DNA from: an uncultured Bacteroidales bacterium
GTDB lineage: Bacteria > Bacteroidota > Bacteroidia > Bacteroidales > UBA3824
Reading direction: 5' to 3'
Length of the DNA stretch: 17,466 nt
Assembly (NCBI GenBank): GCA_937877455.1
Contig: CALFIU010000016.1
Coordinates: forward strand, 1-17,466
The notes beneath the pieces are model-generated. The model had not been told where the DNA came from and searched no databases. It worked only from the letters and a program-made list of their open reading frames with translations. Positions 5,465 to 13,146 of this stretch are shown here, one piece after another (the stretch's first letter is position 1; the number at the start of each line of letters is the position of its first letter). Made by a program: the position numbers and the translations under genes.

Positions 5465-8413
5465 TTAATTGTCCATTATCAATCTTACACCAATATTACC
5501 AGTATGTATTGCGGTATTGTTTTGAGGTTTTCGCATTTGATAAAATGTTGTTAGTTGGAGATGTTTTGTTGCGTTGATGGCTATTGTTAGGGTTGTGATA
5601 AAATTTCTACCATTGGAAAGACCTTGTAACATTTCGTAGTTGACGGTGGCAGATTGAGATTGTAAATATTTGTTGAAAACCAAGTTTAAGGTTAGATTGA
5701 TGTTTCCAAATTTAGGTTTGGAGTATTGTGTATATGCGATGAAGTTGTTTATGGTGTTGTGGCAACTATCTGATAATATCTTAACGAGGTTTGAATATTT
5801 AAAACCGTTTTCCCAGTTGTCTTGAAATATTTTAATGTCGAAAGAATATTTAAGTTCGTCGATAGAATAGTTTTTTGAATCGAAAAATTCTGAAAAAACA
5901 GAATTTATGTTTTTTTCAACATTGATTGAAAATTCAATAGGATTACATTCTGTAATGATAGAATATTTGTTTCCATAGGATTTAGAACCGTCGCGACCGT
6001 ATATTGTAAGGTTTTGATTTTGAACGTAGTTGTAGATGTGTTGGAGACTTAAAAATTTTGTAGCGTTAAATTTTGTAAATAGAGATATGTTGTTGTTGCG
6101 AGTGATTGTGCTATCGCCGAGAGAAAATAAAACTTGTGGATTTAGAGCCGATTTGTTTGATATTGAGTAGTTTATATTTTCGTTAAAACGATTGACGAAT
6201 TTATTTATAAGATTTCCTTTGTTATCTGTAATGCCGTTCCATGTTGCAGTAAATTTGTATTTTTGTGTAATGGTGGCGATAAATTCGCCGGTATGAACAT
6301 AATACTTTGCATAATCGGCGTCGCATTGATAATAAGCTTGTTCAAATTCGTTAAGGTCTTGTATTCCATCGTTGTTGTAGTCGTTCCAAACATAATATCC
6401 ACGTCCTTGAGCGGTTTTTAAAAACACAAATCCAGCTTTTTCTTCTCTACCAGCTGTAGATTCGTAGTTGGTAATAAAATTAAGTCTTTTGTTGCATAAT
6501 GTTGCAATGGCAGAGGCTTGTCCTGTAAGAGTTGCAGTTTTTGGTGCGATGGTGTCGTAGTTTGCGGTGTTTTTTGCCATAAGAAAAACCGAAGTTGTGG
6601 ATATTTTAATTTTTTCGGAAAATTGTGCATCGTATTTAGTTGTAATCTTTTTTTCGTAATTGTCTTTGAAACTTAATTTATTGTAATTTGTATATATAAA
6701 TTTGTTTTGTGCAATTAGTTTTATGCTTGATTTTTTTTCGCTTTTAGATAGAATTAAATCAAATCCATAGTAATTATTATCGTTATTATCAGCAATTTGC
6801 AAATTATTGATGTTACGAATGTAAACAGCCGTGCCTAATGTGAACTTATTAAAGTAAACATTAGCCAAAAAGTTGGTTTTCAGAGTATTGGAAATACTAT
6901 CGCCATGTTTTACACGACCAGCATCGACAAATGTTTCAAAAGAAAATTGCTTTTTGTAAACATTTATTTCCACTTTGTTTGATATTCCTTTAAATAATGA
7001 GGAAATATCAATCAAATTGAAAAAATATCTTGCTTTTGCAATAGTATCTTTATTATATGATAACATAAATTGTGCCATTTGCTCATCTTTATTGTCATTA
7101 TAATTATAAATATTCCATTGCTCCAATATTTTTGGATTTTTGTCTATTTCGTATGCTGAAAATCCATGTACTTTAAATTTATAATCCAACATTATGTCAA
7201 GTTTATTAACTCTATCGTTTAGTAAAAATTTTCTTTGAAAAGTTGACGAACCAGCATATCCATTATTTGTTTGGGGAAATAGTCTGTTGTCGCAGTGTTG
7301 TGAGGTTATAAATTCGGTGTTTAATGTTGAGTTTTTGCCTAAGTCTTGGTCTAATTTTATCGAAAAATACTCGTTAGACTTAGGCAATGACGATGAGTCG
7401 GTGGCAAATACGGTTTGTTCGGCAGAGTTGAGGGAAGTTAACTTGTTTTTGCTGTCAATTCCAGCCAAGTATCCAACGGATATTTTTGTGTTGTTTATTT
7501 TTATTCCGCCATTTGCATTTACAAAATAGTTGGCTCTTGATTGGGCACCATATTGAAAATCAACAATAACGCGGCTTTGCGACGATATTGGGCATTGGAT
7601 AGAAAAATATATTGTACCCGAATTGTAGTCGATTGTGTAATCTGTGCCACGAGAAAGAAGTTTTTCGTCGAGCCATATTTTTTCTGTTCCAACAAGCACT
7701 ATTGTTGGCGTAGAATCGGCAGATGTTAAATAGTATGGACCTTGCGAGTAACTATAAACTATTATTCTTTGTCTTCTAAATTTTCCTTTTGCAATGGCGA
7801 AGTCGGTGTTAAAAAATACGGAGTCCACCTTTTCCGAACCTTTTATAGCAGCTGAAACTTGAAACCCTTTAATTTTTTTGCTAAAATTGTTGAATTGTGA
7901 GTTGTTTTGTGTGGCAGTAAAATCACCAGCGAGAAATGACAATCCATTTTTTTCAGCTGAAATATACATCTCGGCTAATTCAGAAATTTGAGCTGATGTG
8001 CCATCTGCCGACACTGGCATATCGCTGTCTTTAATTTTAGCAGTTATATCTATTCCCGAGGTAAAGCCTTCTAAGGTTATATCGGTTTGTGCCGAGGTGC
8101 TAAATCCTTTGTTGTTACCGTTGGAGGCATTGCGTGTTGCATATCCAGTAATGTGAAAACTATCGGTAATTTGTTCTGTGTTTTTTTGTTTTTTAGGGTT
8201 GAGTATTCTTTCTATATGTAATGATGGTGAAAATTTTTCTACAAAAATGATTGTATCAAGTATTTGAAGTGAGTCGTGTACACATAGAATTTTTTTTAAA
8301 AGAGAATCCGAAAAATTGGTATCGGCAACTATTTTTGTGTAATTTTGAGCCACACTTTGTCTAACCCAGAGTAGTGTTATTAATGTTAATAATATTTTAA
8401 TTTTATTTGTCAT
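5465..8413 (-). CDS. Large secreted envelope protein, probable outer-membrane beta-strand-rich protein of unknown function
   Basis: The reading frame is open from 8488, but the start chosen here is the ATG at 8413 (982 residues), because MTNKIKILLTLITLLWVRQSVAQ is then a clean signal peptide; the ATG at 8419 (MSMTNK) is nearly as good. The first 23-25 codons of the longer frame are antisense to the neighbouring gene and look non-coding. After the signal peptide comes a region containing KIWLDEKLLSRGTDYTIDYN and SQSRVIVDFQYG (about 246-289), a pattern I recognise from long uncharacterised Bacteroidota surface proteins. An EF-hand-like calcium loop DYNNDGIQDLNEFE lies at 678-691 (D678, N680, D682, D686, E689). 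The remainder is rich in Asn, Ser, Thr and alternating aromatic residues, as in outer-membrane beta-barrels. No TonB plug or C-terminal type IX sorting domain was recognised. Function unknown. Confidence 0.75.
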   Translation of the reverse strand: MTNKIKILLTLITLLWVRQSVAQNYTKIVADTNFSDSLLKKILCVHDSLQILDTIIFVEKFSPSLHIERILNPKKQKNTEQITDSFHITGYATRNASNGNNKGFSTSAQTDITLEGFTSGIDITAKIKDSDMPVSADGTSAQISELAEMYISAEKNGLSFLAGDFTATQNNSQFNNFSKKIKGFQVSAAIKGSEKVDSVFFNTDFAIAKGKFRRQRIIVYSYSQGPYYLTSADSTPTIVLVGTEKIWLDEKLLSRGTDYTIDYNSGTIYFSIQCPISSQSRVIVDFQYGAQSRANYFVNANGGIKINNTKISVGYLAGIDSKNKLTSLNSAEQTVFATDSSSLPKSNEYFSIKLDQDLGKNSTLNTEFITSQHCDNRLFPQTNNGYAGSSTFQRKFLLNDRVNKLDIMLDYKFKVHGFSAYEIDKNPKILEQWNIYNYNDNKDEQMAQFMLSYNKDTIAKARYFFNLIDISSLFKGISNKVEINVYKKQFSFETFVDAGRVKHGDSISNTLKTNFLANVYFNKFTLGTAVYIRNINNLQIADNNDNNYYGFDLILSKSEKKSSIKLIAQNKFIYTNYNKLSFKDNYEKKITTKYDAQFSEKIKISTTSVFLMAKNTANYDTIAPKTATLTGQASAIATLCNKRLNFITNYESTAGREEKAGFVFLKTAQGRGYYVWNDYNNDGIQDLNEFEQAYYQCDADYAKYYVHTGEFIATITQKYKFTATWNGITDNKGNLINKFVNRFNENINYSISNKSALNPQVLFSLGDSTITRNNNISLFTKFNATKFLSLQHIYNYVQNQNLTIYGRDGSKSYGNKYSIITECNPIEFSINVEKNINSVFSEFFDSKNYSIDELKYSFDIKIFQDNWENGFKYSNLVKILSDSCHNTINNFIAYTQYSKPKFGNINLTLNLVFNKYLQSQSATVNYEMLQGLSNGRNFITTLTIAINATKHLQLTTFYQMRKPQNNTAIHTGNIGVRLIMDN

Positions 8414-9068
8414 GGACATAAAAAACGCACTTGATTTTTTTGAGCAATTGGCACAAAATAACAATCGCGAGTGGTTTAACGCCCGCAAAGATACATATTT
8501 GAAAATAAAAGGCGAGGCAGAAAATTTTGCAGATGCACTTATTGCAGAGATTTCGCAGTTTTATAATCTTTTTGGGTTGCAAGGCAAGGATTGTATTTTT
8601 AGAATTTATCGCGATATACGATTTAGTGCAGACAAGCGACCATACAAAGATCATATCGGCATTTATATTGCTCGAGGTGGCAAAAAAAGCCGACTTGCGG
8701 GTTATTACATTCATTTAAAGAGTGGCGAATGTATGCTTGCAGGAGGTGTATGGTGTCCCGAAAAATACGATCTTGAGCAGATAAGACGTGTGATTTTTAA
8801 CGATCCTAATAGTTATAAAAAAATTCTTGATGAAAAGAGTTTTTCAAAAAAATTTTCTCTTTGGGAACAAAAACTCAAAACACTTCCAAAAGGTTTTCCA
8901 AAAGATACACCTGAGCAGACAGCCGAGTTTATAAAATATACAGCCTTTGTTCCAATGAAATATTATACCGATGAAGAAATTTGTAGTAAAAATTTTTTTG
9001 AGCAATTGATTAATGATATAAAAATAATGCAGCCTTACAACGATTTTATTAACAATATTATTGAATAA
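8412..9068 (+). CDS. DUF2461 (TIGR02453) family protein
   Basis: A 218-residue cytoplasmic protein of the DUF2461 family, whose biochemical role is not established. The family signatures are clear: an N-terminal LDFFEQLAQNNNREWFNARK (7-26), then FRIYRDIRFSADKRPYKDH (63-81), then a glycine-rich strand region GYYIHLKSGECMLAGG (97-112) and a C-terminal helical part ending in NNIIE. Length is normal for the family and the gene looks intact. The start at 8412 matches where homologues begin. It shares the four bases CATG with the start of the divergent envelope-protein gene, so there is no intergenic space. It is followed by 121 bases before exuT and is probably not part of the hexuronate operon, which has its own promoter. 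Confidence 0.88.
   Translation: MDIKNALDFFEQLAQNNNREWFNARKDTYLKIKGEAENFADALIAEISQFYNLFGLQGKDCIFRIYRDIRFSADKRPYKDHIGIYIARGGKKSRLAGYYIHLKSGECMLAGGVWCPEKYDLEQIRRVIFNDPNSYKKILDEKSFSKKFSLWEQKLKTLPKGFPKDTPEQTAEFIKYTAFVPMKYYTDEEICSKNFFEQLINDIKIMQPYNDFINNIIE
8486..8493 (-). promoter_or_regulatory. Possible -7 box for the large envelope-protein gene, inside the divergent gene
   Basis: On the minus strand TATCTTTG matches TAnnTTTG and lies about 73 bases before the ATG at 8413. It sits within the coding region of the plus-strand DUF2461 gene, as any promoter for this gene must. No -33 box was found at the expected distance, so support is modest. Its position supports the short rather than the long start. 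Confidence 0.3.
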
Positions 9069-9098
9069 TGTTACAATTAAAAAAAAGTTTGTTACAAA
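9069..9098. promoter_or_regulatory. Paired TGTTACAA direct repeats upstream of the exuT promoter
   Basis: TGTTACAA occurs at 9069-9076 and again at 9090-9097, exactly 21 bp apart, which is two helical turns. The second copy extends to the hyphenated palindrome TTTGT-T-ACAAA (9088-9098). Such spacing upstream of a promoter suits a transcription-factor site, but no regulator gene is nearby to match it to. Confidence 0.3.
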
Positions 9099-9124
9099 AT
9101 AGGTAGATAAAACCACCTAAAAAT

Positions 9125-9157
9125 TTTGTTTATGGCCGATATTAATTGTTATTTTTG
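9125..9157 (+). promoter_or_regulatory. Promoter of the hexuronate operon (TTTG-N21-TATTTTTG)
   Basis: TTTG at 9125-9128 and TATTTTTG at 9150-9157 match the Bacteroidota -33 and -7 boxes with the same 21-bp spacer as the ferredoxin promoter. The exuT start codon follows 32 bases after the -7 box. Confidence 0.65.
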
Positions 9158-9185
9158 TGTTAAAACAAAATTAAAAAAATAACAA
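9146..9185. promoter_or_regulatory. 11-bp inverted repeat over the exuT -7 box, possible operator
   Basis: TTGTTATTTTT (9146-9156) and AAAAATAACAA (9175-9185) are perfect inverted copies separated by 18 bases. The left arm covers the -7 box and the right arm ends four bases before the exuT ATG. The arms are AT-rich, so chance pairing in this genome is possible. Confidence 0.35.
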
Positions 9186-9189
9186 AGCC

Positions 9190-10617
9190 ATGTCATATTT
9201 TCGTTGGGTTATATGTGCGTTGCTTTTTGTTGCTACCACGGTTAATTATTTAGACAGACAAGTGCTTTCACTTACATGGAAAGATTTTATAGCAGTGGAT
9301 TTCCATTGGAACGACAACAACTATGGCAACATAACATCTATTTTTTCTATTTTTTATGCTTTTATATCTCTTTTTGCGGGGAAATTTATTGATTGGATGG
9401 GAACCAAAAAAGGATATATTTGGGCAATAGTTATCTGGTCGATAGGAGCTTGCTTGCATGCAGCATGTGGAATGGTAACCATGAAACTCTCTGGTCTTGA
9501 AAGTATTGACGCATTGAGGGCAGTGGAAAAAGGTTCTCAAATTGCACTTACAATTTCTACCATAAGTGTTTGGTTGTTTTTGGGCTGTAGAATTATACTT
9601 GCAACAGGCGAAGCTGGTAATTTTCCTGCTGCAATAAAAGTAACAGCCGAATATTTTCCAAAAAAAGACCGTGCCTTTGCCACTTCTATTTTTAATGCAG
9701 GAGCATCTGTAGGTGCGCTTGCTGCTCCTTTGATTATTCCATTTCTTGCAAAAAGTATGGGTTGGGAAATGGCGTTTATTATAATAGGTTCAATAGGATT
9801 TTTATGGGCAGGAGCATGGTTTAAGTTGTATGATTCTCCGTCAAAAAGTAGATTTGTAAATAGTTATGAATTAAAATATATCGAGTCTGATAAGGAAACT
9901 TCAGTGTTAAAAGAACCAAGTACAGAAAAAAATAGTGGTCGGAAATTTTCTATTGTAGATTGTTTTAAATATCGTCAAACATGGGCTTTTATTGTTGGAA
10001 AATTGATGACCGATGGTGTTTGGTGGTTTTTCTTGTTTTGGGCTCCTGCATATTTTTCTGAGTTAGGCTATCCTTCTACCTCGGGAATGGCACAATTGTT
10101 AATTTTTGTACTATATCTTATAGTAACGCTTGTATCCATAATAGGTGGTTATTTGCCGAAGTATTTTGTTGAGAAAAAAGGTATGCACCCATATAGTGGA
10201 CGAATGCGAGCTATGTTTATATTTGCATGCCTACCAGTGTTTGCAATGTTTGCCCAGCCGTTGGCCTCGGTATCAATATGGTGGCCTTGTGTAATTATAG
10301 GACTTGCAGGGGCAGGACATCAAGCTTGGTCTGCCAATCTTTATTCAACTATAGGAGATATGTTTCCAAAAACAGCAATTGCCACAATAACAGGCATTGG
10401 CACAATGTTCGGTGGACTTTGCTCTTTTTTAATCAATAAATGTTCGGGAAAACTGTTTACTCATGCCGAAGAACTTGGTGATGCGTTTACGTTTTTTGGG
10501 GTTACGGGCAAACCTGCTGGATACATGATGGTATTCTGTTATTGTGCCGTAGCCTATATTTTAGCTTGGGTAATAATGAAAATATTAGTACCTAAATACA
10601 AACCAATTGAATATTAA
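9190..10617 (+). CDS. exuT: MFS hexuronate transporter (ExuT-like, anion:cation symporter family)
   Basis: A 475-residue major facilitator superfamily inner-membrane transporter, predicted to bring glucuronate (and perhaps galacturonate) into the cell with protons. Family features seen: NYLDRQVLSL in the first helix (19-28), the loop motif GKFIDWMGTKKGY after helix 2, and the ExuT-like stretch GEAGNFPAAIKVTAEYFPKK followed by RAFATSIFNAGASVGALAAP. Hydrophobic segments fit 12 helices, with a charged central loop near ESDKETSVLKEPSTEKN. The start gives a short N-terminus before helix 1, as in the family. It is the first gene of the operon, 51 bases before uxaC; the downstream glucuronate-breakdown genes support the substrate. 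The exact hexuronate preference cannot be read from sequence. Confidence 0.88.
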   Translation: MSYFRWVICALLFVATTVNYLDRQVLSLTWKDFIAVDFHWNDNNYGNITSIFSIFYAFISLFAGKFIDWMGTKKGYIWAIVIWSIGACLHAACGMVTMKLSGLESIDALRAVEKGSQIALTISTISVWLFLGCRIILATGEAGNFPAAIKVTAEYFPKKDRAFATSIFNAGASVGALAAPLIIPFLAKSMGWEMAFIIIGSIGFLWAGAWFKLYDSPSKSRFVNSYELKYIESDKETSVLKEPSTEKNSGRKFSIVDCFKYRQTWAFIVGKLMTDGVWWFFLFWAPAYFSELGYPSTSGMAQLLIFVLYLIVTLVSIIGGYLPKYFVEKKGMHPYSGRMRAMFIFACLPVFAMFAQPLASVSIWWPCVIIGLAGAGHQAWSANLYSTIGDMFPKTAIATITGIGTMFGGLCSFLINKCSGKLFTHAEELGDAFTFFGVTGKPAGYMMVFCYCAVAYILAWVIMKILVPKYKPIEY

Positions 10618-10651
10618 AAATTGGTAAGGTAATTTTGTTAACTTGCCAATT
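10607..10651 (+). promoter_or_regulatory. Candidate internal promoter with a centred palindromic operator before uxaC
   Basis: In the 51-bp gap between exuT and uxaC, AATTGGTAAG (starting 10619) and CTTGCCAATT (10642-10651) are inverted repeats with one mismatch (a G-T wobble if RNA) and a 13-bp centre. The centre holds TAATTTTG (10630-10637), a perfect TAnnTTTG box, with TTG at 10607-10609 twenty bases upstream. The palindrome is thus centred on the -7 box. The half-site TTGGTA resembles E. coli ExuR/UxuR (GntR family) operators, although their spacing differs. Alternatively it is an RNA hairpin that shapes exuT versus uxaC expression. Confidence 0.45.
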
Positions 10652-10668
10652 GTCGAAAAAATAATACC

Positions 10669-12069
10669 ATGAAAACTTTTATCAACGAAAATTTCTTATT
10701 AAAGACATCTGTTGCGCAATATCTTTACCATAATTATGCAGAAAAGATGCCTATTATTGACTATCATTGTCATCTATCGCCACAAATGATAGCCGAAAAT
10801 CATAAATTTGATAATATTGCACAGGCTTGGCTTTATGGCGATCATTACAAGTGGAGAGCAATGCGAGCCGATGGAAAGGACGAACGTTTTGTAACAGGCA
10901 ATGCCACCGATAGAGAAAAATTTCAAGCGTGGGCAGAAACCGTTCCCGATACACTTAGAAATCCGCTTTATCATTGGACACATTTGGAGTTGCTACGTTA
11001 TTTCAACATTAAGGAACTTTTAGATGAACGCTCAGCCTATTCAATTTGGGAAAAAACATCGCAAATGCTTGATAGCGATAATTTTAGAGTGTGGGGGTTG
11101 TTAAAAAAAATGAATGTAGAAACGCTTTGTACCACCGACGACCCAATTGATGACCTTCGTTGGCACAAAATGATTAAAAATTCTCAATGTCCAATTAAAG
11201 TTTTGCCAGCATGGCGACCCGATAAAGCATCTGCAATAGAAAATCCCAAAGCATACGTTGATTATATTGCTAAACTTTCAGAAACATCTGATATTGAAAT
11301 CAATAGTTTTGAAACATTGTTTAAGGCCTTGGACAAAAGAATGGATTATTTTGAGCAAAATGGGTGTCGTTTGGCAGATTTTGGTGTAGATTTTCTCTAT
11401 GCTGCGCAATATAGCGATGAGGAAATAGAAAAAATATTTTCAAAAGCACTGTTACAAAAACCGTTGGATGCTGTTGAAATTCTTAAATTTAAATCTGCTT
11501 GTCTTTACCGTTTTGCGTTGCAAGTAAAAAGGCATAATTGGGTTCAGCAGTTTCATGCAGGACCATTGCGTAACAATAATTCACGACTTTTAACAACCCT
11601 TGGACCTGATACTGGTTTTGATAGCATTGGAGATTTTCAACAAGCAACAAATATGTCAAGACTACTCGATAGGCTTGATTGTGGAAACAATCTTGCTAAA
11701 ACAATTCTTTATAATCTCAATCCTGCTGATAACGAAGTATTTGCAACAATGATTGGAAATTTTCAAGATGGAACTATTGCTGGAAAAATGCAGTGGGGAG
11801 CAGCTTGGTGGTTTCTTGATCAAAAAGATGGTATGGAAAAACAGCTTAATTGTCTTAGTAATCATGGACTTTTGAGTCGTTTTGTTGGAATGTTGACCGA
11901 TAGTCGTAGTTTTTTATCGTATCCACGTCATGAATATTTTCGCCGGGTACTTTGCAATGTAATTGGCAACGATGTAGAAAATGGCGAATTACCGTACGAT
12001 ATGGATTTGCTTGGTACAATGGTGTCTAACATTTGTTATAATAATGCAAAAGAATATTTCAATTTTTAA
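10669..12069 (+). CDS. uxaC: Glucuronate isomerase (uronate isomerase)
   Basis: Converts D-glucuronate to D-fructuronate, and D-galacturonate to D-tagaturonate, in the cytoplasm: the first step after uptake. The 466-residue protein is full length and belongs to the amidohydrolase-like uronate isomerase family. Visible landmarks are MPIIDYHCHLSP (27-38) with the HxH metal pair H33/H35, DHYKWRAMRADG (58-69), CTTDDPIDDLRWH, LPAWRPDKA, the QFHAGPLRNNNSRL segment, GKMQWGAAWWF, and a C-terminal LTDSRSFLSYPRHEYFRR that is highly typical of UxaC. The start codon places the ENFLLKT N-terminus exactly as in homologues. It is only 6 bases from kdgK, so the two genes are co-transcribed. Confidence 0.97.
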   Translation: MKTFINENFLLKTSVAQYLYHNYAEKMPIIDYHCHLSPQMIAENHKFDNIAQAWLYGDHYKWRAMRADGKDERFVTGNATDREKFQAWAETVPDTLRNPLYHWTHLELLRYFNIKELLDERSAYSIWEKTSQMLDSDNFRVWGLLKKMNVETLCTTDDPIDDLRWHKMIKNSQCPIKVLPAWRPDKASAIENPKAYVDYIAKLSETSDIEINSFETLFKALDKRMDYFEQNGCRLADFGVDFLYAAQYSDEEIEKIFSKALLQKPLDAVEILKFKSACLYRFALQVKRHNWVQQFHAGPLRNNNSRLLTTLGPDTGFDSIGDFQQATNMSRLLDRLDCGNNLAKTILYNLNPADNEVFATMIGNFQDGTIAGKMQWGAAWWFLDQKDGMEKQLNCLSNHGLLSRFVGMLTDSRSFLSYPRHEYFRRVLCNVIGNDVENGELPYDMDLLGTMVSNICYNNAKEYFNF

Positions 12070-12075
12070 TATAAA

Positions 12076-13110
12076 ATGAAAAAGACAGTTACATTTGGAG
12101 AAATAATGCTAAGGCTTGCAGCCCCAGGCAACGAACGTTTTTTGCAAACAAACACTTTTAACGCTACTTTTGGTGGTGGAGAGGCTAATGTTGCCGTTTC
12201 GCTTGCAAACTATGGCATTCCTGTAAGTTTTGTTACAAGACTTCCACAAAATGATATTGCCAATGCTTGCTTAAGAGAACTTAGAGGATTTGGCGTTGAT
12301 GTTAACGATGTTGTTTTTGGAGGCGACAGAGTTGGTATTTATTACCTCGAAACAGGTGCGGTAAGCCGTGCGTCAAAAGTTATTTACGACCGTGCACATT
12401 CGGCTGTTTCCGAAATAACACGTGGAATGGTTGATTGGAAAAAAGTGTTCGATGGAGCGCAGTGGTTTCATTGGACGGGAATAACGCCAGCTATTTCGGA
12501 AGGTGCAGCTCAAGTATGCCTTGAAGCACTTGAAGTAGCTAAAAAGCTTGGCATAACAATTTCCTGTGATCTTAATTATCGCAAGAATCTTTGGAAATAT
12601 GGAAAACGTGCCGATGAGGTAATGCCAACATTGGTTGAATATTGCGATATTATACTTGGTAATGAGGAAGATGCCGAAAAGGCTCTACTTATAAAGCCCG
12701 AAAATGTAGATGTTAGTTCGGGAAAAGTTGATGCCGATGCATATTTATCGGTATCACAACAGATAATGAATCGTTTTCCAAAGGCAAAAAAAGTAATTAC
12801 AACACTTAGAACGTCAATAAATGCCAATCATAACAATTGGGCGGGTGTACTTTATGATGGAAAAAAACTCTATAAGTCGCCAGAATATCAAATAACACAT
12901 ATTGTAGATAGAGTAGGCGGTGGCGATTCGTTTATGGGTGGTCTTATTTATGGGCTACAGACCTATAAAAACGATGACCAAAAGGCATTAAATTTTGCTG
13001 TTGCAGCATCGTGTCTAAAACATACTATTTACGGCGACTACAATAGAGTATCTGTTCAAGAAGTAGAAAAACTCATGTCGGGCGATGCCAGTGGAAGAGT
13101 TTCGAGATAA
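12076..13110 (+). CDS. kdgK: 2-keto-3-deoxygluconate kinase (PfkB family)
   Basis: Phosphorylates 2-keto-3-deoxygluconate (KDG) to KDPG with ATP. The 344-residue protein carries the PfkB (ribokinase-like) hallmarks: FGEIMLRL near the N-terminus (7-14), GGGEANVAVSLA (33-44), SCDLNYRKNLW (163-173), and the second PfkB signature DRVGGGDSFMGG (278-289) with the catalytic base D284 after the anion-hole glycines. The LNYRKNLW segment is typical of KDG kinases. PfkB proteins vary in sugar, and fructokinase or 5-dehydro-2-deoxygluconokinase would be alternatives on sequence alone, but its place between uxaC and the KDPG aldolase gene makes KDG kinase by far the likeliest. A 36-base AT-rich gap precedes eda. 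Confidence 0.92.
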   Translation: MKKTVTFGEIMLRLAAPGNERFLQTNTFNATFGGGEANVAVSLANYGIPVSFVTRLPQNDIANACLRELRGFGVDVNDVVFGGDRVGIYYLETGAVSRASKVIYDRAHSAVSEITRGMVDWKKVFDGAQWFHWTGITPAISEGAAQVCLEALEVAKKLGITISCDLNYRKNLWKYGKRADEVMPTLVEYCDIILGNEEDAEKALLIKPENVDVSSGKVDADAYLSVSQQIMNRFPKAKKVITTLRTSINANHNNWAGVLYDGKKLYKSPEYQITHIVDRVGGGDSFMGGLIYGLQTYKNDDQKALNFAVAASCLKHTIYGDYNRVSVQEVEKLMSGDASGRVSR

Positions 13111-13146
13111 TTTATTGTTAATTAAAAACTTAAACGTAGTTTCTTT

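Noticed and set aside
8414..8488. N-terminal extension of the large envelope protein to the ATG at 8488
   Set aside because: The extra residues would put a non-signal, Cys-containing segment before a good signal peptide, and are antisense to the DUF2461 gene.
9099..9120. Terminator for the DUF2461 gene (TAGGT/ACCTA hairpin)
   Set aside because: The stem is only five base pairs and no T run follows directly, so support is too weak to list it.
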